Under the pieces are notes generated by a model that saw only the letters and a list, made by a program, of their open reading frames with translations, searched no databases and was not told the DNA's origin. Below are positions 17,717-27,328 of a stretch of DNA of 64,000 nt, in pieces. Origin of the DNA: SZUA-35 sp964351995 (GTDB lineage: Bacteria; Actinomycetota; Acidimicrobiia; Acidimicrobiales; SZUA-35); assembly GCA_964351995.1 (NCBI GenBank), contig CAYGQE010000001.1, positions 198,273-262,272 of the forward strand, given 5' to 3'. The translations under genes were made by a program, and so were the position numbers. Position 1 is the stretch's first letter, and the number at the start of each line of letters is the position of its first letter.

Positions 17717-17886
17717 TGAGGTGACTCAGGTGCCGAGCGCACCGATGGTCGCCATCTGGCCGCATCCATCAAGCGGCCGGGGGTGGCGTAGAGGCGATTC
17801 GACCAAGAGCTCCTCAAGCTCCTTCGGCAGATGGTCGACCCAGAGAGTGACCTGATCGCTCGATCCCTGCACGGGAGCACTCATCG

Positions 17887-18786
17887 ATGGCCAAGTTCAT
17901 GAACCTCCGTCGCAACGGCGAGTGCGCTGATTGTCATGCTGCGGTGGCGGCGGGAACGAAGGCCTACTGGTTCGCTGACGAACGGGTGGTTCGTTGCATC
18001 ACATGCTGCGATTCAGGTGCCGCCCAAAGCGGTGAGGCTCGAGACACCGAGTTGGTGAGTGCCACCGCCCCTGCGAGCGTGATGGCTGATGCCGCTGGCG
18101 CTTCGGCACAGCGTGAGTACGACAAGCGGTCAGCGCGTGAGATGGCGAAGAAGGAACGTCGAATCGCGGACGACGCCGCGTGGCGAGCAGAGATGAAGCA
18201 GAACCGACCGGTCGTGGGCCGTCTGGTGACTGCCCTGACTCCGAAGCCACAGATCACCCCGGAGTCACAGTCGACGAAGGCGTGGAAGGTCGGCGCAGAG
18301 GGCGAGCGCCGGGTCGCCGAAGTGCTGTCGGAGGCCGCAGGAGTGCAGCTGCTGCACGATCGGCTTGTCCCCGGAAGTCGAGCGAACATCGACCATCTCG
18401 CCATCGGACCAGCTGGCGTGTTCGTGGTTGACGCGAAGAAGTACACCGGGCAGGTCGAAGTGCGAGACGTTGGTGGCCTGCTTCGAACCGACCACCGCTT
18501 GTACGTCAAGAATCGTGACCGGTCCAAGCTGGTGGACAGCATGAAGTGGCAGGTCGACGTTGTGCGTACAGCGCTCGGTGATGACTTTGCCGACGTCGAG
18601 GTGCACGGTGTGTTGTGTTTCGTCGGGTGTGAGTGGGGTTGGCGCATGCGCAAGAAGCGCATCGACGGCGTCACCGTGCTCTGGCCGAAGGCGCTGCCGG
18701 AACACGTGTCCGTGCCCGGCCGCTTTAACGGTCGGGTCGATGCCATCGCCGACCACCTCGCGCAAGCTTTGCGACCAGCTGCCTGA
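17887..18786 (+). CDS. NERD-domain protein with N-terminal zinc-ribbon-like motif
   Basis: The N-terminus carries CADC..CITC, resembling a small zinc ribbon. It is followed by a charged helical stretch (~60-105). Residues ~130-290 are a NERD domain (GAEGERRVAEVL, SRANIDHLAIGPAGVFVVDAKKYTG). NERD is a nuclease-related fold; the D-x-K core is present as DAK and the upstream Asp as IDH. Standalone NERD proteins are of unknown function. The ~170 bases upstream (17717-17886) hold no gene I can support. Confidence 0.75.
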   Translation: MAKFMNLRRNGECADCHAAVAAGTKAYWFADERVVRCITCCDSGAAQSGEARDTELVSATAPASVMADAAGASAQREYDKRSAREMAKKERRIADDAAWRAEMKQNRPVVGRLVTALTPKPQITPESQSTKAWKVGAEGERRVAEVLSEAAGVQLLHDRLVPGSRANIDHLAIGPAGVFVVDAKKYTGQVEVRDVGGLLRTDHRLYVKNRDRSKLVDSMKWQVDVVRTALGDDFADVEVHGVLCFVGCEWGWRMRKKRIDGVTVLWPKALPEHVSVPGRFNGRVDAIADHLAQALRPAA

Positions 18787-18893
18787 CAAACCTGCCGAGC
18801 CAGCCCCGTTCGGACAATTGGTCCCAGCACGATCACCTAGCCTTGGCAGCTCGTCGGCACGCTTGCCGATGATGGGCTGACAGGAACGGGCGA

Positions 18894-19583
18894 ATGCTGA
18901 ATCAACTCACCGACAAGTTGCCGGACCCGAGTGAAGCGATCCTCTCCGCAGTCGACAAGGCCGTGGTGTCCAGGTGGCCTGCCGCCCTCGACCGCACCAC
19001 CGGTCTCTCCGGCCTGCCCCTGGACGAGCAAGTACGTCGGATCAACAAGGCGTTCGCTCGTGAGCTGGCGACCGTTGGTGCGGTCAGCGGGGGAGTGGCC
19101 GCAGTCCCAGGCGCCGGCACAGCAGCCGCCGTTGCACTTTCCGGAGCTGACGTTGCCATCAGTGTCACGAGAACGACCGACCTCATTCTGAGCATTGGCG
19201 CAGCCCACGGCCTGACGCAGGCGTCAGTCGAAGATCGCCGCGCTTGGGTCCTAGCGATCCTCGCTTACCAAGAAGCCGCATCTCAGGGATTCACCAAGCT
19301 CGCTTCGGAGCTCGGCAAGGGACTCGGCAAGAAGGCGACTGCTGGCATCAGCACCGAGGCGCTCCGGTCGATCAATCGTGCGCTCGGGCGAACGATCGTG
19401 ACCAAGTACGGAACGAAGCGGGGAGCGATCGCACTCGGTCGAGCCCTGCCGTTCGGCATCGGCGCCGCAATCGGCGGTGGTTCCAACTACTGGATGACGA
19501 GAGGGGTCGGCCGCCACGCCAACCGCTTCTTCCTCGAGCTGCCCGAAGCCCTCCGTTTGCAGGACACGTCTTCGGAGGAGTGA
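18894..19583 (+). CDS. EcsC-family protein (intact copy)
   Basis: This 229-residue protein has an EcsC-type core: INKAFARELATVGAVSGG, a Gly/Ala-rich hydrophobic region, ISVTRTTDLILSIG, VEDRRAWVLAIL and a second glycine-rich segment (ALPFGIGAAIGGG). It is the complete paralogue of the damaged gene at 14775-15395, sharing most of the first ~165 residues. EcsC was named for secretion defects in Bacillus, but its molecular role is not established. It ends 32 bases before the convergent helicase gene. Confidence 0.75.
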   Translation: MLNQLTDKLPDPSEAILSAVDKAVVSRWPAALDRTTGLSGLPLDEQVRRINKAFARELATVGAVSGGVAAVPGAGTAAAVALSGADVAISVTRTTDLILSIGAAHGLTQASVEDRRAWVLAILAYQEAASQGFTKLASELGKGLGKKATAGISTEALRSINRALGRTIVTKYGTKRGAIALGRALPFGIGAAIGGGSNYWMTRGVGRHANRFFLELPEALRLQDTSSEE

Positions 19584-19615
19584 GCTCATTCGACTTCAGC
19601 TGGAACCTTGCTGAA

Positions 19616-22600
19616 TCAGCTCGTCGGAAGAGCCGCAGAAGTGATCCCGTGCTGAGCCAGAGCTTCATACGTTTGTCGCATCGACTCCGCCGGGTCCGAG
19701 TAGAAGTCCGAGTCGCGGACACGGTGAAACTTCCACCCGCACCGTTGGAGGTTTCGCTGGCGAGCGAGGTCTGCCTCGAACCTCGAGGCGTCGTGCCAGA
19801 AGTCGCCGTCGCATTCGATGGCGAGGCGATTGTCACCGTCGACAACCACCAGATCGATTCGGTAACCCATGGCTGGGTACTGCGGGACGACCGTGTAGCC
19901 GGCGTCAACCAATCGATTGAAGACCCGTTGCTCGAACAGCGAACCGAATGGTTCCACAGGGCTGTCCTCGGCCACTCGTTCGGTGACAGCGCCTGCAACG
20001 GTCTCGTTCGAACGGCGGGCAACGTCGTAGCAATACCGAAGGAGACGCCAGCGAAGATCTTCTTGATTGGTCAGGTCTTCCAACTCGACTGAGTGGAAGA
20101 CCCACATCTGTTCCTTGGCTCGCGAGGCTGCAACGTTGTATCGCTGAACCGCCGAACTGCGAGTCTGCGCTGCGAGTCTCTTCTCACCGTCTGCGACCGC
20201 CACCATCGAAATGAAAATGACGTCTCGCTCGGAGCCCTGGAAGTCGGTTGATTTCCCGACCCTAAGGTCCCGCTTTTCCCACACTTCGGGTGCGACCTGA
20301 TCCAGAAGCATGTCGTTGAGCTTCTTCTGTTGCAGCTCGCCTTGAAGTGAGATGATGCCGAAGGTCATGCCGTCGTATCGAGGGTCGTCGTTGCAGTTCT
20401 GGATCTGCTCAACGATTCGCTCTGCCTCGACCGGATTCCAGAAGCTGTCCTTGCCCTTTCGATAGGCGTCCTCGACGAGCACTGGGACGATTGGTTCGAG
20501 TCCGCCGGACACTGATGGCCTCACCGGCATCAGCTTCTGGTTGATTGGCTCGTAGGCGATGAGGTTCGAGAAGCCGATGATCTCTGGTCGGCAGCGTCGA
20601 TGTTCGGTCAGCGTGATCGGAGTGCCAAAGCGAACCCTTGCCTCGTCGAAGAGACTCGTCGTCGGGTCCTTCCACGAAGCGATGAAGGGGTCGTCGTGCA
20701 GGTACTCGTTGGCGAGCGCTGCGTAGTCCTGCTGGTTGATGCCAACCGCCATGGGTGAGACCTGCTGGTCGTCGCCGATCACAACCATCTTGGGCGCCAG
20801 GTATTGAAGGAAGCAGGCGCTCATGTCGGCTTGCGACGCCTCGTCGATGATCACGACATCGAACATGTTGGGTTCGATGCGAAGCTGCTCGACAACTCGG
20901 TTGATCGGCATGATCCAGACCGGCACGGATGAGCGGCAGCGGTCGAGGGTGTCTCGAATGTCGGCGCGACGTTGGTTGGCGTACTTGCCGGTTCCCTTGC
21001 CGAGCTTGGCGACGAGCTTCACATATTGGGTAAGGACCGCCCGTTCGCCGGGGCCAATGCGGGATGGACCTGCAGCGGCCGACCACGCTCTGGCGGAAGA
21101 GATGACTTCGCACTGGTGTCGGAGAGCATCTTCGACTTCGTCGAGTTCCTCTTCGAGCGTGTTCAGATCGATTGACTCTTGAGCCCGAATCCATGATGTG
21201 AGCTCTCGCCACGCGATTGCATCTTCGAGTTGCGCAAATCGCTCGCGCCAGGCCGGGTCAGTTGCGTGGTCCAGGATGAGATCGGCAAGCGCTGGGTCGG
21301 CTCGGCCCAAGAGCGCTTTGACTTGGTCGATGCCGACCTTGACGCTGCGAAGCTTGTTGTCACGCTCCCATTCGGCTGTGTAGCGATCGAGATCCCGAGC
21401 CTCGAGAGCTGCGAGCGCCCCTGAGTAGGCACCGGTTTCGTTCGCGCTTGTCGCTGCAAAGCGGAGTTGCTCAATCGGCTCGTTGGCCTCATCGACGGCG
21501 AACTCGTCGAGTCGGAGACGAGCAGCGTTCGCGACGGCCGAACGAATGGTTGCATCGGACCAGTCCGCCTCCATCCCGGCCAAAGCGCTGAGTTCTTGCG
21601 AGAGGTCACTCACACTTGATCCGTGTGACAGGGCTAGCTCGAGTCGAGCGAGCTGAGACCGGTGCCAGCTGGAGCGCTCGGAGACCGTGTCTTCCTCACT
21701 GACCTCGACCCAGGCAGGCCAGTCTCGATCGCAGAGGTCAAGCAGCTTCCAAGCTTCGCAATAGGACAGGAACTGCTGCACCCGCTCGGGCTGGTCGAGA
21801 ACTCGGCCGTCGACTCTCGTCCCGTCGATGAAGTCGGCGAGTTGCTTGATCGTGCTGTTGGTCGTGAACCCGACCTTGACGGCTCCGTCGGCCTTCGTCG
21901 GGACCTTGCCCCCGCCGTTGAGGTAGGTGAGAAGGCTCTCGGCCGGGGTAACGCATGCTTCAAAGGGAAGGGCAGTCGATACAGAGAGGTCCTTGCCCAT
22001 TCGTTGCTGTAGCGAGTCGACCTGGTCGAGCCGTGATTCCAGAACGCTGAGACGGTCTGACCACTCCTTGGTGGCACCGGCTGCGATTTCTTCGCTGGCT
22101 CTTGTTTCCCAGTCTTGAACCCTGGTCTCGCCGCCAGAGATCTCGGACAGCTCGGTGAGCAGACGCTCGATCTCTGAGAGCACAGAGCTGTCGAGTCCCG
22201 AGAGTGACGAGTACTCGGGTTTGGAGCGGGTGTCCTGAACCCGAATTCCACCGGTGATCCGTTCGAGGGTGTTGAGCTTGGTCAGCCAATCGCCGACCTC
22301 TGCGGGAGGAGAGAGCGGGCTCTCGTCCGCGACATCAAGTGCTGCCTCACCCAGCTCGCCGACCTCGGGAGACAGATAGCCGTCGATGATCGAGAGAGCC
22401 TCGACGCCAGTGATTCCAGGGTCGGCCCCCGCTGGCAGCTGTTCGATCCACTCGAAGTTGACGCGATCTGCGCTGGCTTGGAGCGCCAGCTGTGCTCTGG
22501 TGCCTTGGTAGCTGCCAACAGTTTCAGAGCGGATCTCGTGTTCGCGAACGGCTGCGATGCTGTTCCGGATCTGAGAGCGTTTGGCGAGCAGTTCGTCGAT

Positions 22601-24025
22601 GCGCTTCTGAGACTTTGCGATCTGCCCCGGGTAGTCGGTTGCTTCGTGTTCGGTCGCACGGTCAGCGAGATTTGAAACGATCGCCCGAAGGTCGGCCTTG
22701 TCTTCCTGGCGGTTTCCAATGACAGCAACCGACAGGTTCCGAATCTCTTCGGGCAGCTTCTCTCGAATCTCGAGGAGTGCTCGTTCAGTCTGCGCTGTGA
22801 TGAGGACTCGTTTGCCCTTCGCCAGCAGGTCTGAGAGAAGGGCTGCTGCGGTGTGGGTCTTTCCGGTACCCGGTGGGCCTTGAACCAGCACTTGTGGAGA
22901 TCGTGAGACCTCCTGGATGACACGGAGCTGAGCGTCGTTGACCGGGAGGGGCAGGAAGACATCTTCGTCTTGGGTGACTGTGGCGCCCGCTTCACCGGTC
23001 CAATCGAGATCTCGAGGCGGTTGGAAGGCGGGATCAATGAGTGGCTGGACACCCGCTGGAACGAACCCGGTTTCGTCGATCTGTTCGACGATTCGCTCGA
23101 ACATCGTGATCCAAGACCGGTTGGACTTCTTCCGCAGGATGAGCGTCGGTTCCCAGCTGACTGCCGGCGTCTCAGTCGGACCAATCGCAGCTTCGATGAG
23201 TTGTGCTTCGGAGTGAATGCCATTGACCAGGCGACGGAGAATCGGATCGCACGCCGACGGGTCGACGAGGTTGACGTCGTCGTCTGCCAGTTCGCTACGA
23301 ACCTTGTTGATCGATTCGTTGTCGAGAACCTCAGCGGGGGAGAGCACATCAGCGATCTCGAGGTCCGTGGACGCGTCGGAGTCGAGTGAGATCGATACGC
23401 GTCCCGTTGAGGAGTCAAACGTGGCGACGGCAGCTCGTGCGAGAAGGTGGCGCCGTATCACTCCCTTGTCGTGCTTCCAGTCGAGACGGCCAGCGCCGAT
23501 GACGAGCTCGAGATCTTCGGAACGGTCACGAGCATTGGTATACGCGGTAAAGAGATCGTGGTAGGCCTCTCGGCCAATCTGAGCCGAGCGCTCCGACTCT
23601 GCCCATTGCGACCACAGCTCCAGGTATCGGACGACTTCTTGTGCGGGCTCCTCGTCTTCTTCTTCCTGACGCTTGGGTTGAACATCTGCGTGACAGTCGG
23701 CCAGGTCGCCTTCGATGTGCCCGAGGAGTTCGCTCGGTAACTCAGGGTGTTCGACTCTTGGAACGCGATCGATGGTGAGGACAGGTGAGCCCAGCGTGGC
23801 GCCCTTGTTGAATGTGAGGTTGACCGCATGCGTTGTCGCCAGGGGCAGAACCAGACCATCGGCGCGCTTGTAGCTGTCGACGTTGAGCACTTGTGCAGCG
23901 TTGAGCCGCTGCGTCTCGGTCAGGAAGCGAAAGAGTCGCTCGGCGCGATCCGCGAGATTCTGTTGATCCTTGCCGTCGCCCTGCTGCACGTTGTTGAGAA
24001 TAGGACGCGTCACCCAAACCGACAA
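19616..24025 (-). CDS. Giant SF1 (DNA2/UPF1-like) helicase with C-terminal Vsr/DUF559-type nuclease domain
   Basis: The protein has 1469 residues. An N-terminal region of unknown fold (~1-350) precedes helicase domain 1A with Walker A GPPGTGKTHTAAAL near residue 382. A ~600-residue insertion rich in helical, coiled-coil-like sequence separates it from Walker B IIDEASQADMSA near 1058. Domain 2A motifs follow (STDFQGSERDVIFISMV near 1262, AASRAKEQMWVF). Residues ~1385-1460 are a PD-(D/E)XK nuclease of the Vsr/DUF559 group: MGYRIDLVVVDGDNRLAIECDGDFWH. The layout resembles helicase-nuclease defence proteins. It is divergent from the DISARM operon across a 156-bp gap. The start (TTG at 24025, after GGGGAG) is uncertain. 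Confidence 0.8.
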   Translation of the reverse strand: MSVWVTRPILNNVQQGDGKDQQNLADRAERLFRFLTETQRLNAAQVLNVDSYKRADGLVLPLATTHAVNLTFNKGATLGSPVLTIDRVPRVEHPELPSELLGHIEGDLADCHADVQPKRQEEEDEEPAQEVVRYLELWSQWAESERSAQIGREAYHDLFTAYTNARDRSEDLELVIGAGRLDWKHDKGVIRRHLLARAAVATFDSSTGRVSISLDSDASTDLEIADVLSPAEVLDNESINKVRSELADDDVNLVDPSACDPILRRLVNGIHSEAQLIEAAIGPTETPAVSWEPTLILRKKSNRSWITMFERIVEQIDETGFVPAGVQPLIDPAFQPPRDLDWTGEAGATVTQDEDVFLPLPVNDAQLRVIQEVSRSPQVLVQGPPGTGKTHTAAALLSDLLAKGKRVLITAQTERALLEIREKLPEEIRNLSVAVIGNRQEDKADLRAIVSNLADRATEHEATDYPGQIAKSQKRIDELLAKRSQIRNSIAAVREHEIRSETVGSYQGTRAQLALQASADRVNFEWIEQLPAGADPGITGVEALSIIDGYLSPEVGELGEAALDVADESPLSPPAEVGDWLTKLNTLERITGGIRVQDTRSKPEYSSLSGLDSSVLSEIERLLTELSEISGGETRVQDWETRASEEIAAGATKEWSDRLSVLESRLDQVDSLQQRMGKDLSVSTALPFEACVTPAESLLTYLNGGGKVPTKADGAVKVGFTTNSTIKQLADFIDGTRVDGRVLDQPERVQQFLSYCEAWKLLDLCDRDWPAWVEVSEEDTVSERSSWHRSQLARLELALSHGSSVSDLSQELSALAGMEADWSDATIRSAVANAARLRLDEFAVDEANEPIEQLRFAATSANETGAYSGALAALEARDLDRYTAEWERDNKLRSVKVGIDQVKALLGRADPALADLILDHATDPAWRERFAQLEDAIAWRELTSWIRAQESIDLNTLEEELDEVEDALRHQCEVISSARAWSAAAGPSRIGPGERAVLTQYVKLVAKLGKGTGKYANQRRADIRDTLDRCRSSVPVWIMPINRVVEQLRIEPNMFDVVIIDEASQADMSACFLQYLAPKMVVIGDDQQVSPMAVGINQQDYAALANEYLHDDPFIASWKDPTTSLFDEARVRFGTPITLTEHRRCRPEIIGFSNLIAYEPINQKLMPVRPSVSGGLEPIVPVLVEDAYRKGKDSFWNPVEAERIVEQIQNCNDDPRYDGMTFGIISLQGELQQKKLNDMLLDQVAPEVWEKRDLRVGKSTDFQGSERDVIFISMVAVADGEKRLAAQTRSSAVQRYNVAASRAKEQMWVFHSVELEDLTNQEDLRWRLLRYCYDVARRSNETVAGAVTERVAEDSPVEPFGSLFEQRVFNRLVDAGYTVVPQYPAMGYRIDLVVVDGDNRLAIECDGDFWHDASRFEADLARQRNLQRCGWKFHRVRDSDFYSDPAESMRQTYEALAQHGITSAALPTS

Positions 24026-24181
24026 TGCGAGAACGGCTCCCCGGTTCTGTTGTCACAGCATCAGTACACATAGGGGTATGGCTGGGCTACAAACAACAGC
24101 GATGGCAGCGGCGACAAGTCTCGAAGTCTCAGATGTGAGAGGCGACCAGCAGCGGTCGCGCAAGGCCCGAAGGTTTAACCA

Positions 24182-27100
24182 ATGAGTCGAGTACCCGAAC
24201 CAGGCCAGCAAGTCACCGTCCGCGGCCATCCCTGGGTGGTGAAGGGAATCGAGCGGTCGACGCTCGGGCCGCCCACCACGCGAGTCGATGACTACGACCC
24301 CAGCCATCTCGTCACCCTGGTCTCACTCGACGACGATCGCTGGGAGCACGAGATCGAGGTCATCTGGGAGCTGGAGCCCGCCCGCCGTATTCACGAGCGC
24401 GCGAACCTGCCGACTCCCGATCCGGACAATCTCGACGATCCCGAAACCCTCGAAGCCTTTCTCGACGCCGTCCGATGGGCCGCTGTCACCAATGCCGACA
24501 AGGAGGCCCTCCAGGCTCCGTTCCGCAGCGGCATCACGATCGAGGACTACCAACTCGAGCCGCTCGTTCGAGCATTACGAATGCCGAGAGCCAACCTCCT
24601 GATCGCCGACGACGTCGGCTTGGGTAAGACCATCGAGGCAGGCTTGGTCATCCAGGAGATGATCCTGCGTCACCGTGCTCGCACTGCGCTCGTCATCTGT
24701 CCGGCTCCGCTTCAGCAGAAGTGGAAGGACGAGATGTGGGACAAGTTCGGCCTGAAGTTCGAGATCATCAATACCGAGTACGTGAAAGAGCTCCGTCGCA
24801 GCCGCGGTATCCGAGCGAACCCCTGGACGAGCTACCCCCGGATGATCACGTCACTCGATTGGGTCAAGCAGGAACGCCCACTTCGGATGCTGCGGGAAGC
24901 ACTCCCGACAGAGGTCTCTTACCCACGAGCCTTTGACATGCTCGTCATCGATGAGGTGCACAACGTGGCGCCGTCGGCCACGGGCAAGTACGCCACCGAC
25001 TCGCTGCGGACCCAGGCGATTCGAGATATCGCACCGCACTTCGAGCACCGCCTGTTCCTCTCTGCGACACCACACAACGGTTACGAGGAGTCCTGGACGG
25101 CCCTGCTCGAACTGCTTGACCCCCAGCGGTTCGCTCGCGGTGTGAAGCCCGACGACGCAGTGAGAGATCAGGTCGTTATCCGAAGGCTCAAGTCGCAGTT
25201 CATTGAGGACGTGCCCGAAGGCGAAACGGCACGGTTCCCTCGACGCGTCATCTCGCCGATTGAGGTTGAGTACCCGGTGGCGGAACGCCAGGCTCATGCC
25301 GATCTGCAGGAATACGCTCGTCTTCGTCAGACCGAGTCCGGCGCCTCTCGCAATGCCGGCGACTTCGTCTACAAGCTGTTGAAGAAGCGCATGTTCTCCT
25401 CTCCTCGTGCCTTCCACGGGACCCTGCGCACACATCGCGAAACCGTTCTGCGTGGACGGTCAGCTGGCCAGCAGCCGAGTGATCGAGCGCTACAAGCAGT
25501 GTTGACGAAGGCCGAGGATGACTTCGGCTCGGATCACGAGCTCGAACAGGCGGAGAACGATGCGCTCGCCGCAGCGAGTCGTTCCACCCCGGAGTTCACC
25601 CCGGAACAGCGTCAGGTGATGGACCGGCTCCTTGCCTGGGCCGAAGTGGCAGCTGACAAGCCTGATGCCAAGACCGACAAGCTGATCGAGTGGGTGGAGA
25701 GCATCGTTCGCCCGAAAGGCAAGTGGTCCGACGAGCGAGTCATCATCTTCACCGAGTACCGGGACACTCAGAAGTACCTCGTTGACCAGTTCACCGCCGC
25801 CGGGCTTGCCAAAGGCGATCGACTGAAGACGCTCTTCGGCGGCCAGGACGAGGACGAGCGAGAGTCAATCAAGGCCGCTTTTCAGGCCAACCCCGATCTC
25901 GACCCTGTGCGAATTCTCCTCGCCACCGACACTGCTTCGGAAGGCATCGACCTTCAGCGCCAGTGTCACCGGCTCGTGCATGTCGAGATTCCCTGGAACC
26001 CCAACCGCCTCGAACAACGCAACGGCCGAATCGACCGCCACGGTCAACGCAACCCCACAGCCGACATCTTCCATTTCGTTGGCGCTGGTTACGAGGTAGC
26101 TGAGCCCGGAAGTATCGAGGCTGACCTCGAGTTCCTGGCTCGCGCAGCAGCAAAGATCGACCGGATCCGCAACGACATCGGGTCGGCCGGCCCAGTGATT
26201 GCTGATCAGGTTCAGGAGGCCATGCTTGGAGGCCGATCCACGTTTGACGAGAGGAAGGTCGACGAGACGGTCGCCGCTCGAGCAAAGCTCACGCAGAAGG
26301 AGCGGAACCTCCGCGAGAAGATCACCGAGCTTGCCGCCGCAGCAACCGAGAGCCGTGACGCTCTTGGTCTTTCGCCTGATCGATTGGAGCGAGCGGTCAA
26401 CAAAGCTCTCGAGCTCGACAATCAACCCCAACTTCAGGTCGCAACCCTTGCGCGAGGCGAACAGCAACACCGAGTTCTCACCGTTCCTCCGCTGGATCTG
26501 GGGTGGGCGAGAACGAAAGAACAAGGGCTCCGTCATCCGGTCACGCTTGAAGAGCGGCCAATCACGTTCGACCACGAAGTCGCCGCAGGTCACGACGACG
26601 TGGCGTTGGCACATTTGGGTCACCCGCTCGTGCAGAAGGCGCTTGCCACGCTTCGCGCTGAGATCTGGGACGACTCGAACCCACGGCTCAGCCGAGTCAG
26701 CACGGCAGTCGTGCCCAATGAGCTGCTGCCAACCGAGGATGGTGCGATCGTGGCCCACGGTCGGCTGGTGATTACGGGGGCAACCGGTAGCCGCCTTCAC
26801 GAGGCGGTCATCACTGCTGGCGGTCATGTCCGCAACGGCAACTGGAATGCTCTGCTCGTCGATGAAGTGAATGAACTGATCAACGCTGCTGTACCGACAG
26901 CGGTCCCGCCGGACTCCGTTCGCCCGATGACCGACCACTGGGGGGATCTACAGGACAACGTGCTGAGCGCACTTCGGCGGCGACGTGGCGACGTCTTCAA
27001 TGGTCTCAATCGAACATTCGAGGCCCGAGCCAACGACGACGCCGAGGCTGTCGAACGAATTCTGAACGAGCTGAAGGCAAGTATCGAAGCACTCTTGGTT

Positions 27101-27328
27101 TCGCCGGACTTCGAGCAGCTCCGCCTCGACCTCACCTCGGGTGGGAAAGAGAGCGAGCGAGCGCAGCTGCGATTTGACGAAGAATCGCTGAAGCGCCGCC
27201 TCACCGAAATACCAACAGAGATCGAGCAGGAGCAGAGATCCGTGCGTGCCCGCTACGCCGACCCCATGCCTCGCATGTTCCCCGCGGCCCTCACCCTTAT
27301 CGTCCCGGAACGACTGGCAAACGCATGA
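24182..27328 (+). CDS. drmD: DISARM SNF2-family helicase DrmD
   Basis: This 1048-residue SF2/SNF2 helicase has Walker A DVGLGKTIEAG near residue 143, DEVH near 256, and SATPHNGY near 296. Domain 2 has TDTASEGIDLQRQCHRLVH near 580 and WNPNRLEQRNGRIDRHGQ. Its size, its SNF2 type and its place directly before an adenine methyltransferase, DrmA and DrmB identify it as DrmD, the marker of class 1 DISARM. It probably translocates on incoming DNA as part of the exclusion complex. It is the first gene of a four-gene operon and overlaps drmMI by four bases (ATGA). Confidence 0.85.
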   Translation: MSRVPEPGQQVTVRGHPWVVKGIERSTLGPPTTRVDDYDPSHLVTLVSLDDDRWEHEIEVIWELEPARRIHERANLPTPDPDNLDDPETLEAFLDAVRWAAVTNADKEALQAPFRSGITIEDYQLEPLVRALRMPRANLLIADDVGLGKTIEAGLVIQEMILRHRARTALVICPAPLQQKWKDEMWDKFGLKFEIINTEYVKELRRSRGIRANPWTSYPRMITSLDWVKQERPLRMLREALPTEVSYPRAFDMLVIDEVHNVAPSATGKYATDSLRTQAIRDIAPHFEHRLFLSATPHNGYEESWTALLELLDPQRFARGVKPDDAVRDQVVIRRLKSQFIEDVPEGETARFPRRVISPIEVEYPVAERQAHADLQEYARLRQTESGASRNAGDFVYKLLKKRMFSSPRAFHGTLRTHRETVLRGRSAGQQPSDRALQAVLTKAEDDFGSDHELEQAENDALAAASRSTPEFTPEQRQVMDRLLAWAEVAADKPDAKTDKLIEWVESIVRPKGKWSDERVIIFTEYRDTQKYLVDQFTAAGLAKGDRLKTLFGGQDEDERESIKAAFQANPDLDPVRILLATDTASEGIDLQRQCHRLVHVEIPWNPNRLEQRNGRIDRHGQRNPTADIFHFVGAGYEVAEPGSIEADLEFLARAAAKIDRIRNDIGSAGPVIADQVQEAMLGGRSTFDERKVDETVAARAKLTQKERNLREKITELAAAATESRDALGLSPDRLERAVNKALELDNQPQLQVATLARGEQQHRVLTVPPLDLGWARTKEQGLRHPVTLEERPITFDHEVAAGHDDVALAHLGHPLVQKALATLRAEIWDDSNPRLSRVSTAVVPNELLPTEDGAIVAHGRLVITGATGSRLHEAVITAGGHVRNGNWNALLVDEVNELINAAVPTAVPPDSVRPMTDHWGDLQDNVLSALRRRRGDVFNGLNRTFEARANDDAEAVERILNELKASIEALLVSPDFEQLRLDLTSGGKESERAQLRFDEESLKRRLTEIPTEIEQEQRSVRARYADPMPRMFPAALTLIVPERLANA

